NCBI GenBank assembly: GCA_037893225.1
Contig: JAZGUH010000261.1
Location: forward strand, 1,302,001 to 1,366,000
Direction: 5' to 3'
Source of the DNA: Hippasteria phrygiana
Lineage: Eukaryota > Echinodermata > Asteroidea > Valvatida > Goniasteridae
DNA length: 64,000 nucleotides
Both the position numbers and the translations under genes were made by a program. Below are positions 44,150 through 55,183 of the stretch, one piece after another. The notes below the pieces were generated by a model. That model saw only the letters and a program-made list of their open reading frames with translations. It did no database searches and had not been told where the DNA came from. Position 1 is the first letter of the stretch. Every line of letters begins with the position of its first letter.

Positions 44150-44352
44150 CTATCTTAAGACAGCCTTTGTCAGTTAGAAGCAAATTTGACACCTTGAGAT
44201 CTCGATGGATGACAAAATTATCATGAAGATATTGAAGACCATTCATCATCTGTAGTGCTAAGCATTTAACTTGAGCTTCCGTGAATGGAGCTGGCATATT
44301 GTCCAATAGACTTGCTAGGTCTTGCTCACAGTACATCATCACAAGAAAAATG
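44150..44352 (-). CDS. CDK10: CDK10, catalytic-loop exon (second found)
   Basis: A 203 bp exon encodes (S)[19 protein letters not shown], then [40 protein letters not shown] and GCLKI(A). HRDLKVSN is the catalytic loop with the proton-acceptor aspartate and the magnesium-binding asparagine; [10 protein letters not shown] is typical of CDK10. The acceptor is TTAATAG|CATTTT at 44353 and the donor ATAG|GTAAGTT at 44150/44149. The split serine and alanine codons fit both neighbours. Intact. Confidence 0.95.
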
Positions 44353-45394
44353 CTATTAATGTAAGGGAAAAAAAAGAAAAATTATCATTTACACTTTTAA
44401 AACATTTCACTTTTAAAATAAAATGCCATCACCTCCAGGACAATGTGACCATACCTATTGCAATTTATATAATGAATAAAATTAGTTTGCATAACACAAC
44501 AATGTGACATCTCTGTCACATACTTGGCTGCTGCAAAGCATTTGGCAGGAAATCACCCCCCCCCCCCCACTACCATGTCATGCTATTCAAGCAAATGTTC
44601 TCCTTGTATAAACATGGTGTAAATTTATTCATGTACATGAGGAATGATATTTACACGTACATTGTACACATTTGTTGGATCCATGTTACGATTAACGCCA
44701 ACCAAATGTTCAATCTTCTTCACAATTTGTTACATTTTTAATCAATGTCACTTATATGCTGACATGGCCAAAAACAAATTGTGTTGCCCTTAAATGGGAA
44801 AAATCGGGATGGAGGGTCAGTCCATCCATTTTTTTTGTTACCATCCATAAACACAATACTACATGTACATGTCATGTAACTTGGAAGTCGGGAGGCAAAA
44901 AGTAAGTTTACTTAAAAGTGAGATTGTGAAATGCACGATTGTGCCATCGTAGCTGTATTTAAAGAAAATGGTTTTAAAACTTGTTCATTTTGTGCGGGAA
45001 AACGTGAGATTTTGAAAATTTCTGAAGAACCCAATGAAACTAGAACACCAAAGCCGCCATGGCTCGCTGCTAAAGGCGGGAGGGGAGGGCCCCACACCAC
45101 CCCTCCACCCTCACTACAACCAATATTAATTATCCCTGAATCCTCCAATTTTAATAGGATTTTCTACACACCCTTGGGAGTTAGGGTTAATTCCATCCCA
45201 TCTCTACCCGAATCTCATTCTATCCATTTTAATATAACAAAATAACAAATTTGAAATATTTGGCGTGAGATTGGGTAAGGTAAAAGGGCATCATGGTGGA
45301 GCGTGTCAGCTTTTTACATGCCAATACCAATAGGTCACCCAATTACCTTGCACCATACATCACTACACCTCATCCAATATCCTCCTCCTCCTCC

Positions 45395-45465
45395 ACCACA
45401 CCAACCCCAACCCCACCCCCACCCTCAACCCCAACCCCACCCCCAACCCCAACCCCAACCCCGTA
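45395..45465 (+). repeat. CCAACCCCA-type low-complexity tract
   Basis: Alternating AACCCC/ACCCCC units. They look telomere-like but are irregular and lie within a transposase relic, so this is a microsatellite expansion. Confidence 0.8.
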
Positions 45466-45469
45466 CAGC

Positions 45470-45969
45470 AAAGGGTAGCAAAGTTGGAAGTGGGGGACGA
45501 GTTGTCAAGCTGATGGTGGCAATAACACACGGAGAAGGAGTGATAATGTGCGAACCATAAGAAACGATGAATGGGGCATATTTTTCGGAGTTCGTGACAC
45601 AAAACTTTGAGGCTATGATTTCAAGAGCGGACAAACAAGGAAGTCGGCTGTTTGTACAAGATGGGGACCCCAGTCAAAACTGCAAGGCTGCCCGGGACGC
45701 GATGGCAAACGTTAATGCAGAACTGCTACCCATTCCCCCAAGGAGCCCGGACTTGAATCCTATTGAAAACATTTTCAAACTTCTTGGAGACAAATTGAGG
45801 AAGGACCCAATCGCCTATAACAACCTGTGAGAGTTACGAAGAATTTCAAGCTCGAGTAATTGCCACCATTCGTTCCATTTCTTTGGAAACCATAGATAAG
45901 ACAATATCTTACATGGACTCGAGAATCTCCACATTGCTAAAAAACGGTGGGAAAAGACTGAAGTATTGA
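45470..45969 (+). pseudogene. Tc1-like transposase, C-terminal part
   Basis: The frame reads GSKVGSGGRVVKLMVAITHG and MCEP, hits one in-frame stop (about 45558), and continues as MNGAYFSEFV, then RLFVQDGDPSQNCKAARDAM and PPRSPDLNPIENIF. The D of QDGD and the D/E of SPDLNPIEN are DDE transposase landmarks. After a frameshift near 45828 the tail runs on from YEEFQARVIATIRSISLETI to a stop at 45969. The N-terminus is replaced by a CCCCAA-type low-complexity tract (45395-45465). Non-functional relic. Confidence 0.85.
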
Positions 45970-46753
45970 GGGGAGTGAGCAACTGCAGAAATTCCTACTT
46001 TGAAATCATTTTCAATTATATTACTTGCAAAGACACAGTAAGGGCAGCGTGAAGCAAGGAACTAAGCAATATTTCTGACAAAAGATTCTTTGTTCTCTAA
46101 TTCCCTACAAGCTCTGCTTTCCTTTCCCACCGCAAGTTAAAGAGCAACTCTAACGATTTGAGAAAAAAAATTGTGTTCAATATAAATGTATAATTAATAA
46201 CTCATTCAGTAAACAAAAATTGTTGTTTTGCTTCTCAATGTTATTTTGCAAATAAATACATGTAATTACCACTTTCTTTCGAGTTTATGAAAAATGTCTA
46301 CAAATTGACCGCTGGCGGCGCTGTTGAGAAATGAAAAAAAAGGGACGTCATGCCGTAGAAAACAATAAAAATGGTACCCGTCGCATAGCACAGGCTCGTT
46401 CTGCCTCGACTATACATACATGTACGAACAACTTTACATGTACAGTACTCAGTAGTACTTGCCAACTTGTACCATGGAGAAAGGAACACAAACAACCCAC
46501 TAAAAGCAGTACATACAAGGGCAACAAACACAAAAACGACCATAACAATGGAGTTGTATTCTTCATACAATTCTTACCAATCTGTATTGCACACACTAGC
46601 GTCGCATGCTCAGCGGTTCCACGTCACAGAAATGAATAATCATTAGATATAAATCAGCTCTAACGTCATGCCTATTTTCACGAAACCGGAATGGACTCGC
46701 TAAAGAAAAAGCTACAAAAATGCATTTTTTTACACAAAAACTCGCGTCAAACT

Positions 46754-46926
46754 GGTAAAATAATCTCCCCTAATCTTAGTTGGGAGACGTATATCACAGG
46801 TATTGCCAAAAGTGCTTCCATGCGAGTTGATAGTCTTTATCGAGCTTGGAAATATCTATCTCTTGATGTTATCCTTTACCTTTATAAGACAACTATACGT
46901 CCACTTATGGAGTACTGTTCCCACAT
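46754..46926 (+). pseudogene. Fragment of jockey-like LINE RT
   Basis: Encodes ISPNLSWETYITGIAKSASM and YLYKTTIRPLMEYCSHI, closely similar to 23010-23190 of the LINE at 19-23 kb. It ends abruptly where a foldback MITE starts. Confidence 0.88.
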
Positions 46927-47304
46927 CATGACGATTAACCATGCCATTTTGTCAGATAACTTCACAAAAGAAATTTTTTGTTCAACGCGAAAAGCGCATT
47001 ACACAACACAAACCACTTACAAGCCTCTTCCAATTTTTCAGCCGTCTCATTGCGTGATTTGTCAGAAAATTCAACAAATAACACTCGCCACCAAAATAGT
47101 AAAGCAGAGTCAGTCACTTCTTTATTATTTTAGTGGCGAGGGTTAACCGTTGAATTTTCCGACAATTCACGGAATTGAGGTACATGTAGTTGAAAAAATG
47201 GAAGAGGCTTGTATGTTGTTTGTGTAGCGTAATGCGCTTTTCGCGTTTAACAAAAAATGTTTTTTGTGAAGTTATTTGACAAAATGGCATATTTAATCGT
47301 CATG
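46927..47304. mobile_element. Foldback MITE with arms of about 110 bp
   Basis: 46927-47040 pairs with 47190-47304 as inverted copies, with shared words CATGACGATTAA, GCCATTTTGTCA and CGCGAAAAGCGCATTAC. It interrupts the LINE fragment. The target duplication was not resolved. Confidence 0.85.
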
Positions 47305-47309
47305 GTACA

Positions 47310-48180
47310 TCGTGTACGATGCGCACTGCAAAACAAGTGCTGGCGCAAGCGCATTACAGCCAGGAATCGTCATTCTGTTAACCCTATCCGGACCGGGCTT
47401 AGTTTGGTACGTACGGATGGGGGGGGGGGGGGGGGGGGGGGGCAGCCCCCCACCCTCCGTGTTTTCCCAAGTTTACAAGCGATTTTCAGGAAACTGGCCA
47501 CAAATGTTCAGTTCAGGAAAGTCTCAATGATGACGTCCACAACTTTTAGCAAGTGCCAACTGTAGGGCGTTGGGGGATATTTTTCAACTTGGTGTGAAAA
47601 CAATCATATTTCTCCCGTAAGTCTTGGTTGTCCAAACGGTCAAACAAAAATTATGATAACCTAATTAGTTGGACATAATGACTAAAATAGCATTCAATGT
47701 TTAGACGGGGATCACCGTTGGGGGCGCTATAATCCGGTAATTTATACTATTTGGGTGGAAAAATAGATTTTGCGTGTTTTCACCAACAAGTGAACTTAGG
47801 TTCCCAAAGTAAAACAAGCGAATTCAACACATGAAAATAGATAACTTTTCGTAAAAGTCATGAAGTTTGGAGAGGATCAAATGCAGTGTTAAAACGTTAT
47901 GGTGACAAATACGGTAAGGGGAAAGTCCCCCCCCCCCCCAGTCCTGCTAGAGTTTTAAAAGGGGCCAAGAAATGTGTACACGAGTGTAGGAGAATGTCTC
48001 CCAACTTTATCTTTTGCGGTAATCATCATCGCTCAGTGTCGCTGGTATCATCTTCATAATCACCATGAGCAACATATCATTTACCTCGTCCCTGTTTTAT
48101 TCGTGTAAGAGAGTGAAAGCGGTTTGATTGACTTCATTGAGGGCCCACATCCTTACGTAATGCAGTGATAGAAATACAGA
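47310..48180. other. No gene seen; G and C runs
   Basis: Contains a run of about 24 G (47419-47442) and a C run near 47930. No coding or RNA gene signal was recognised. Confidence 0.5.
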
Positions 48181-48325
48181 TGTGAGGCCGTGTGCTCATC
48201 AGCAGCACAGACAATTTAAGACAGTTCAATACAATGAATACAATTATTTCAATACGACGAATCAGGGTATAACAATGCATAGGTTGCAGTTGCTCTATCC
48301 ACTGTGCTATTCCTATTTGGCCAAG

Positions 48326-48991
48326 ATGCAAGGTGCTAATGTTGTGGAAGACCGTTCCCTTAAACACTGTCAAATACGACAAGTGTATTTAATCACGTAT
48401 AGTCGAGCAAATGAGGCCCTAATTTCATCTCGGAAGGAGTTTGCAGCTCTTTTTCTGCATGCTTTCCACCCAATGGAGGATGACGCTGAAATGGTAGTCC
48501 AGTGGGCTTGTGCCCAGGAGACCCATTTGGATGGGTGTTTGCACTACCACATGGCGGTGAAACTTCACTGGGTTCAGCGATGGCTGCAGGTCAGGAATTT
48601 GTTGGAGCAAGAGAACGGTATCCGGGTTCACTTTTCCTCCAATCACCAACTACTACAGTGCATGGAAATATGTGACGAAAGAAGACATGGCGTTCGTTCA
48701 ATCCGAAGGCCATCCCGACTTGGTGAACGCTTTTCCCCCCAGAACCGCCCAGGCCTCCCAGGCACGAACCGGGGATCGAGAACCTGAAGAGGGTCACGCC
48801 CGAGTAAAAAGGAAAAAAGCAAGCAGATTGACGGCATTTGAAGTGTCCCAACTTGCTGTTTCCAGATGTGAGGCATCAAGACTCAGCTTGAGCTGTTGGC
48901 CCTTGCAAATCAAAAACAAATGGAGGGGAAAACAGATTTGGCGGAGTTTATCGTCAACAGGGGACACAAGGTTGTGGAGCAGGCTATACAG
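48326..48991 (+). pseudogene. Rep-like gene exon 1: HUH endonuclease domain
   Basis: Likely ATG at 48326 (an upstream ATG at 48275 is also in frame). The three HUH Rep motifs appear in order: motif 1 VYLITYSRAN (near 48391), motif 2 HYH within LDGCLHYHMAVKL (HYH at 48542-48550), and motif 3 YVTK (48669-48680), whose tyrosine would join the nicked DNA end. A one-base frameshift near 48635 separates motifs 2 and 3, and another lies near 48886. The last part reads LELLALANQKQMEGKTDLAE and ends at a donor, ATACAG|GTATAA (48991/48992). HUH Reps start rolling-circle or rolling-hairpin replication. With exon 2 this makes the endonuclease-helicase pair found in CRESS-DNA virus and parvovirus Reps and in some transposons. 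Degraded. Confidence 0.75.
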
Positions 48992-49742
48992 GTATAACTA
49001 TATACCTTTATAATTCACTTCTTTCTGTTTCTTTCTCCTGGTTGGCTGAAACATGGGCTTTACTAATAGGCTAGTGCATGAAATTTGTGTCAGTGTGAAC
49101 TGAATGCGTGTGAAGATATCGCGCGCGCATAATTTCCAAAGGATTAAACTGGTTACAGCGCCCTCAACTACAACTTCATGGATGTGTGGTTATATAATCG
49201 CGAAGCGTACACTAACATGATGTCAACAATTAATCAAACACTGCATTCAGAGAAACTAAAATAATTCCTTTAATTGTTGAATTTCTTATTGTTGAATTGC
49301 TAATGGTTAATTGTTGAATTAAAACAGTTCAATTATAAAGCCCTGAAGAGTTCCTATTGTTATTTCTGTATTTTGGAAGGAGGTGTGTTATAAAACATAT
49401 TGACTGCCATGTGTATAATATATAATATATTATATTGTCGGTTTCCGTCCATCCCTCATGCATCAATTCAGTCATCATTCATCCGTCATTCCCCCCTCAT
49501 ACCTTCTACATTCTTAGTAGTTCTTTAGTCCCCCCCTTCTTTTTTGGTTTGATTTGTTTTTTTGAGGGGATGATTTCTGTACTCAATTCCAACTGTCGTT
49601 TGGGAAATTGTACACATTGTTGTAATATTGTTTAGACAAATCAATATTGAGATGAAAATTGCAGGTCTTTCTTTCTTTCTTCATTTTATTTTGTCACCTC
49701 ATGGAAGTAGTTTGTATTTTGCTGAATTTTTGGCCGGACGGA
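48992..49742 (+). other. Intron of the Rep-like gene
   Basis: About 0.7 kb of AT-rich, stop-filled sequence between a clear donor and the helicase exon. It contains ATGTCAACAATTAATCAA (about 49219), a phrase also found near 8340, so a repeat is present. Pyrimidine-rich stretches near 49640-49690 could serve as acceptor context. Confidence 0.5.
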
Positions 49743-50403
49743 TGGGAGCTGGAAAATGCTGAGGAGACTTTGGAATGTTCCCGGATGAGTCGACTTGATT
49801 TGTTGCATCAAGCGGCTCTCGGCGACTGCATTTGTGAAGGTCAGTGGAAGACGTGTGCTGAGGAGATCCTCCGAAACAACAGGGTGGAAAAGGCCACATT
49901 CGCCGAAGCCTGCAGAGAACTCCTTAAGAACGGCCGTGGAAAGTATCGCAATGTGATGATTATTGGCCCTGCCAACTGCGGGAAGACTTTCCTTCTTAAC
50001 CCACTCAACAGCATCTACCGAACCTTCACAAACCCAGCAAGGTCTACCTTCGCCTGGGTCGGCGCCGAGAATGCTGAAGTGATTTTTATAAAATGACTTT
50101 CGCTGGTCACCATCTGTTCTCCAATGGCATGACATGCTCCTGCTTTTAGAGGGTCAGGTCATCCATTTGCCAGCGCCCAAATCTTATTATGCCAGCGACC
50201 CTCTATTCGAGTCTGACGCCCCCATCTTTGCAACCGGAAAACATCAACTGGTGTTTGTCCGCGGAGGCACTGTGGATGATAGAGAAACAGAAATGATGGC
50301 AGCAAGATGGCGGCTTTTCACCTTCTTCTACCAGATCCCAGAAGAAGAACAACGAAATGTGAAATCGTGTGCGCATTGTTTTGCCACACTTATTCTGGGC
50401 TAA
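49743..50403 (+). pseudogene. Rep-like gene exon 2: superfamily 3 helicase domain
   Basis: The exon begins somewhere between 49665 and 49743 (WELENAEETLE is in frame; the acceptor is not certain). Walker A is IIGPANCGKTFLL (GPANCGKT, 49965-49988). Walker B is at AEVIF and, after a one-base frameshift near 50093, NDFRW. A sensor-like APIFATGKH lies near 50209. The domain ends with a C-x2-C (CAHC) and the stop at 50401-50403, followed by AATAAA at 50427-50432. SF3 helicases of this layout unwind DNA for viral or plasmid-like replication. Total length with exon 1 is about 440 residues. Confidence 0.78.
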
Positions 50404-50426
50404 CTAAAGAAACCATTGTGTATTTC

Positions 50427-50432
50427 AATAAA
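50427..50432 (+). terminator. Polyadenylation signal of the Rep-like gene
   Basis: AATAAA 24 bp after the stop codon of the helicase exon, the usual signal for 3' end formation. Its presence suggests that a processed mRNA existed when the gene was active. Confidence 0.6.
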
Positions 50433-50875
50433 ATTACTTCCTAAAATGTACAATTTGGCTCTTCTTTGTGTATCACATTTTGTGATGTCATCAGTAGAAT
50501 AAAAAAAGACGCAGATCTAAAGGTAAGAAAGTCAAGAAGAGATTACAAAGCGAGTTTGTTTTGCACTTCCATTTTTTAAATTTTTTAATTGATCATATTT
50601 GCAAGTTTGTTGGCAGTGAAAATAAGGTTGAACCCTAAACATGTTCAGAAACTTAGAAATTAGGGCAATTGTTTATCTTCAACCCACCCCCACCACTGTG
50701 GTGCCTTCCCCCGCCCCCCCCCCCCCCCCCCCACCCACTCCCCGTGGATTGTTTGACGAATGAAGCCATCTTGTTTGTCCTCCATTTCATTTAATCAATC
50801 CAAAGGGAGGCTTGAGTGAACAATGTCTCAACACTGGTTTTCTAACACTTTAATTAGTAAGAATTACTCGCAATG

Positions 50876-51341
50876 AAACAGACAAATTGATGACCAGCCT
50901 TGCCAGTCTGTAGATAGTGGTCAGCTACTAGATGTAAGGAAAACCATAGAGACAGCACTCAATGATAGTGTTGTTAAGTTACTCAAGTTTGTTGAAGAAC
51001 AGCAAAAAAACAGTACTGACAATTTGCTCCCAGTCGATAGTTCCCATGCTGTTGATAAAAATCCCAGCATAGTTAGTGTGGTCAATGTTGATTCTGAGCC
51101 ATTAGTTATTGTCCCTGCTTCATCTGAGGTAGCAGAGGTTTCTGAGGTAGAAGTGTGTGAACAGATTTTAGTAAATCCTATTGATATTTTGGAAGATTCT
51201 GTTCACCATTTAGTTGATGATAGGCATATGGAAGAGCCTTGTACATGTATTTTGTTTGCACCTGTGTGTGATGACTTAGATAATCAGTCATTCTGTAGCA
51301 AACCAAGGGATTATTGTACACTTCCTGATATTTCAACATAA
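50876..51341 (+). CDS. Unassigned open frame, acidic protein
   Basis: An uninterrupted frame of about 155 codons without an ATG at its start. It could open at a splice acceptor (GAAACAG|ACAAATT near 50880). The product is acidic and rich in V, S, D and E, with cysteines near the C-terminus (CTCILFAPVCDD, FCSKPRDYC). I recognise no family. Length and composition are above chance for this AT-rich DNA, so it may be a terminal exon or a transposon ORF piece. No start, partner exon or homologue could be shown. Confidence 0.3.
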
Positions 51342-51344
51342 GGC

Positions 51345-51440
51345 TGCAGTTTAAAACCGTTTACACGGTAATACCGACCGTTTAAACGGTAATACACGGT
51401 TACATTTGTCCGTTTCGGTTAACCGTAATCAAATTCTTAA
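51345..51440. repeat. Solo end of a repeat with ACCGTTTAAACGGT words
   Basis: ACCGTTTACACGGT, ACCGTTTAAACGGT, ACACGGTTA and GGTTAACCGT follow one another. The pattern is that of a subterminal word array of a DNA transposon; the other end was not found. Confidence 0.5.
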
Positions 51441-51491
51441 AAATCAACCTTTCCTTTTTGGAGCACAGAGAACGGGAAGAAAAAAATCAAG

Positions 51492-51710
51492 TTGCGGGCG
51501 AGCACAAATACACTAAATCTTTTTAAGATCCGACTGAAGAACCCGAATGCCAAATGTTTTCAATGTCTTGATAGATTTCCCGATGTTAGTGATTGTCCCC
51601 TTCTTATTGAATGCCGCCTTTGTGTTGCGTTTCTAAGAACCGAGGGTGGTGTGGATGGCATTATATTACCGCTTAAAACATCAAAGGATGGACAGCGGAA
51701 CCGATGGTGA
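51492..51710 (+). CDS. Unassigned open frame with paired cysteines
   Basis: A 72-codon frame containing KCFQCLDRFPDVSDCPLLIECRLC in two C-x2-C-type pairs (C-x2-C...C-x5-C-x2-C), zinc-ribbon-like. No ATG at the start in context and no family recognised. It may be an exon or transposon fragment. Confidence 0.25.
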   Translation: MRASTNTLNLFKIRLKNPNAKCFQCLDRFPDVSDCPLLIECRLCVAFLRTEGGVDGIILPLKTSKDGQRNRW

Positions 51711-52559
51711 GATACTGAGCCATTGCTGTCCCTGACATAGTGTATAATTGTTTTTTTTTAATGGTTATTATTATTGTGAGAAATGCATTAAAACAAAATA
51801 ATGTGATTGGCTATTGTCTGCACTGGTGTATGTCTGAATTATTTTTATCGGTGATTTTAGCTCTGGGTCCCTTGATGAGTTGACGTTTAAAAAGAGTTGG
51901 TTGAGAAAACTACCCACACTACAGATACACAGCGTGGAAGACACATTTCATTTCATTTTCCGGCACGGAGAAAAGACAAGGGAGGAAAGGCACTATAGAG
52001 GGTGATTCCTTGATTGCGGGGGACGTATTAAGTCGTGAACACGACGGGTGGCGTCAGCCATGAATGGTGACTCTCCGACCCTTAACTTTGCAAAGGAGTC
52101 AAAGATAATATTTGCTCGAGGCTTCTTGACGTCTTCAAAACAGTGGACTTTACAGTCGCAGTGTTGAGGATAAAAATTCTAAATACAAATTCCTTTTACC
52201 ACCAAACTTTGAACAAATCATTTCAAAATCATTTTAAATCATTTCAAATAGCTTTTTCTCTGCAACCACATTCTCCCAAAAAACAGATGATATGACAAGT
52301 TAATGGTTAATCATTGAAATTTTGGTTTTTGAAGTGCCTTATGCATATTTAAATTTATGCTAATAGCTATAGTAAAAAAATTTGCAGACTGCTATTATAA
52401 CATAACGGCAGCGGGGTGGCAGAATTTATGACTCCCGACTTATGGTTTCACAAAATAATACTATAGATTCTAGTCAACAAAAACTGCTGGACCGAATCAG
52501 CAGATCTTGGTATTTTTCTTTTAACAAAATTACCCGTGCATTGGTATACGTTGTTTTGA

Positions 52560-52985
52560 GTCTCAGGGTAGCAAATACTATGTGTGTAATGTTGCACGAA
52601 GGCCAATTGTGGCCGAGTGCACGGAATAACTGTAAAAACATTTCCCACTGCCAATTGTGATTGCATCATGAATGGTTAGATTCTACATGGGCCGTCTACT
52701 ATGTGGGAAGAGGGCCAATCGGGCCTTGATTTTGGGCGCACGGAATCTGTGCACGCCCAATGAAGCTTGATGCATTATGAAAGATGATTGGTTAGATTTG
52801 GGCACGGACCGACCACGATGTTCGGCGACAGCCAATGGGGTTGGGCGGATGATGATGAATGTTTTCCATGCGCTTGCCGACTATAGCTGGGTGTGCACCG
52901 TACCAGTGCATCATGAATTCAAAAATTTTAGTTGAATTTGGGCACGGGCCGTCTATGATGTTGGGGGTAGGTCATCACAGTCAAC
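52560..52985. repeat. Degenerate tandem repeat, period 117-138 bp
   Basis: A phrase (A/T)TGGTTAGATT...GGGC(A/C)CGG(G/A)CCG recurs near 52671, 52788 and 52926. Each is preceded by GCAT(C/T)ATGAA and by GTGCAC/GGCCAAT words. Copies are diverged. Confidence 0.6.
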
Positions 52986-53716
52986 AAAACTTCTCACGTG
53001 CTCGTCCGTATTAGAGTGAATTAATTTGGCATCGTTGTCGGCGTTGTGGGGGCAGGGGAATTTTGTTCACCCATTCTTGATGTTACCGTCTTAATTAGTG
53101 GTGTGTGATCGATTTCTGCCAATCACGTGGTAACAAAATTAGGTTACGAACCGCGACTTCCCCAGACTTGTTTTTCTTTGTTTACACAAACGGTTACACA
53201 GATAATTTTAAAACCGGAAACTTGCAGCCCTATTTCAACACAGTGTTTATTACTACATCGTTCTCAAGAAGGGCTCCGTTCATATTTAGAGTGCCACTCA
53301 TTGAGTTTGCCAAACACCAAGGCAGTAGAAAAAGTAGGGAACTTCCAGGAACCAGTGGGAATTGTTCTTTGCACATTTGAGGCATGGCCAACAGTGGTGT
53401 CAGTTGAAAAGCTGACAGAGCACCACAAGGTGAAGAGGCACTCGAGCCTTTGGCCCAATGCCATTACTTAGATTGTAACTAAGTAGGTTTATGCCAAACT
53501 GAGAAAAGGGGTTTTCCTGTGCTGAGCAGGACATTTATCCCCTATCATTGTTGTAACTTTGAATTGATTGTACTTTATAGGTACTTGCTGACTTGTATTT
53601 TAGCTAAGTTTGGGTTTGCTTTGAGGTTTAATACATGTTGTGTATTCATTACTGGTTCACTTTCAGTAGAAACTATATACTGTCGATGGAGGAATGTACA
53701 TATGTAGGTCTTTAAC

Positions 53717-53788
53717 GGGTACCCGGGTACCCGTATTTTTTTCAATCGGGTACCCGGTTCTTTTAATACCCGTAAATGCACACCCCTA
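53717..53788. mobile_element. Solo right end of the GGGTACC hAT MITE family
   Basis: TTTAACGGGTACCCGGGTAC through TAAATGCACACCCCTA matches the right end of the element at 24452-25059. The left end is missing. Confidence 0.85.
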
Positions 53789-54127
53789 ATCAACATGAAA
53801 GATAGGTAAAGAAAATGGCTGCACCCAGGGAAACTCACGAGCTAAATACACCGCAAGTAAGTCGGCGTTTTGGACAAGAATACACATAAAACATGAGTTG
53901 TGAATGCAAACCAGAACATTAAAGCTAGGTCTCACATTAGTTAATTTTGTATAACTTGTGACAAAGAAAGTAAAAAAATTGGCGTTTATATTGTACACAA
54001 ATTGCATGCGATGCTTTATTATTGTAAATTTTTTGGTCGACAATGAGTATGATCTGTATCGACATGTCAGAAAACTGCCATTGTTGCCAACATTGTCGAC
54101 AATACACCTGTCAACAACAGGCCTACA

Positions 54128-55062
54128 TGTACACGTATGTTTCCTCCACGAACTTAGTTTTGCTCATTGTGCAGATCTACAGTTTACCCTTTGTGTTGTA
54201 CAAGTGACGTCAGATCAGTTTCTATTTTTAAGCAACGAGGTGCTTATTTGCGTTTGATTAGGCATAATGGTGTTGCGTAATTGATTTGCATAGTAGCTTT
54301 TTACAAGCAGTGATATTCGTTGATTTCCTCTGTTGCTGTCATAGTTTTTAGGAGATTCTTTGGAAGCGGGGATTTTACAAGAATTGGAATCCCATGGAAA
54401 TGAAGCTAATGACCAACTTGAAACCTTTCTGGTGATTACTAGTGTGCAAAGTTTTTTTTGGTCAGATTCACGAGTTCAAACCCGGTGTACATGTAGGCTG
54501 TGCTTTGATTCTGTAGCAGCAATTGATTAACTGAACCAGCGATCCCGGTGATTTACGAATAGTGCATAATTCAATAGCTTTTAATCATATCGAAACCAAT
54601 CACTATATAAATATGCCAAGAATCGATACTATCTACATGTACTTCCGACTTTACCTGACAATGTTACAAAGAAATCAATAAATATTACTTTAAAAAACCT
54701 TTGCACGCCTGATTCTATAATGTGTATCTTGGTATACTTCTTGTGCACATATATTTCTGTGGTACATCTGACAGAAAACCCTGATAAGAGACATTTTGAA
54801 TGGTATTGTTGTAGCATTTGTGCAGTATTTTGGCAACACGCATAGTAGCATCCCGATGTAAGACATCTCACAGACATCATTATCAATGGCTACGGCTCTT
54901 CACCGTAGCCTGTCAATGACCAAATTCGAAGCCGTAGCCACAAAAGACCTGATCTGGGCAACGGCTTAAACTATGCGAGTTCAGCATACCAGTCTGTGAA
55001 TAAACTAAACTGATACACCCGCAATATACATGTACGTCAACATACGTGCCTAGACTACAGTT
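54128..55062 (+). repeat. 0.93 kb repeat family, copy A
   Basis: It matches copy B (57465-58510, same orientation) and copy C (58935-59855, inverted) over nearly its full length. All copies share ACTTAGTTTTGCT near one end, CTTCCGACTTTACCTGACAA in the middle and a GGCTACGGCT...AGCCGTAGCC hairpin zone near the other end. The ends carry short inverted ACACGTATGTT/AACATACGTG, so a DNA transposon is likely. It abuts CDK10 exon 55081-55183 by 19 bp. Confidence 0.85.
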
Positions 55063-55080
55063 ACAAATTCAGGGACTTAC

Positions 55081-55183
55081 CTGTCAAGATGGCTGCCAAC
55101 CACAACCTCCTTTAGTTCAACCAAATTTTCATGACGCAAGTTGATCAACAAATTAATCTCACGTAAGCCACTGATGGGAAGGC
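55081..55183 (-). CDS. CDK10: CDK10, PISSLRE-helix exon (first found)
   Basis: A 103 bp exon encodes (G)[20 protein letters not shown] and [13 protein letters not shown](S). PISGLRE is this protein's version of PISSLRE, the alphaC-helix signature after which CDK10 was first named. The acceptor is TTCCAG|GCCTTC at 55184 and the donor GACAG|GTAAGT at 55081/55080, both strong. Upstream exons with the glycine loop and the ATP-binding lysine are not in the part of the window that I could read, so the 5' end is missing. Together the five exons give about 233 of the roughly 360 residues usual for CDK10. Confidence 0.95.

Larger units (their letters stand above)
44353..55080 (-). other. Large CDK10 intron hosting the Rep-like gene
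   Basis: This 10.7 kb intron contains, on the opposite strand, Tc1-like transposase remains, a LINE fragment, a foldback MITE, the Rep-like HUH-helicase gene, unassigned open frames and several repeat series. No further CDK10 exon was seen in it, and the flanking exon phases match without one. Confidence 0.75.

Noticed and set aside
45395..45465. Telomere-like CCCCAA repeat
   Set aside because: Units are irregular, short in total, and lie within a transposase relic.
46298..46639. Overlapping open frames near 46.4 kb
   Set aside because: Frames on both strands overlap, no family or motif is recognised, and neither has splice or start context.
53105..53471. Open frames of 91-114 codons near 53.2 kb
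   Set aside because: Two overlapping frames with no recognised domain; the one ending near 53471 may be a transposon piece but nothing supports a call.
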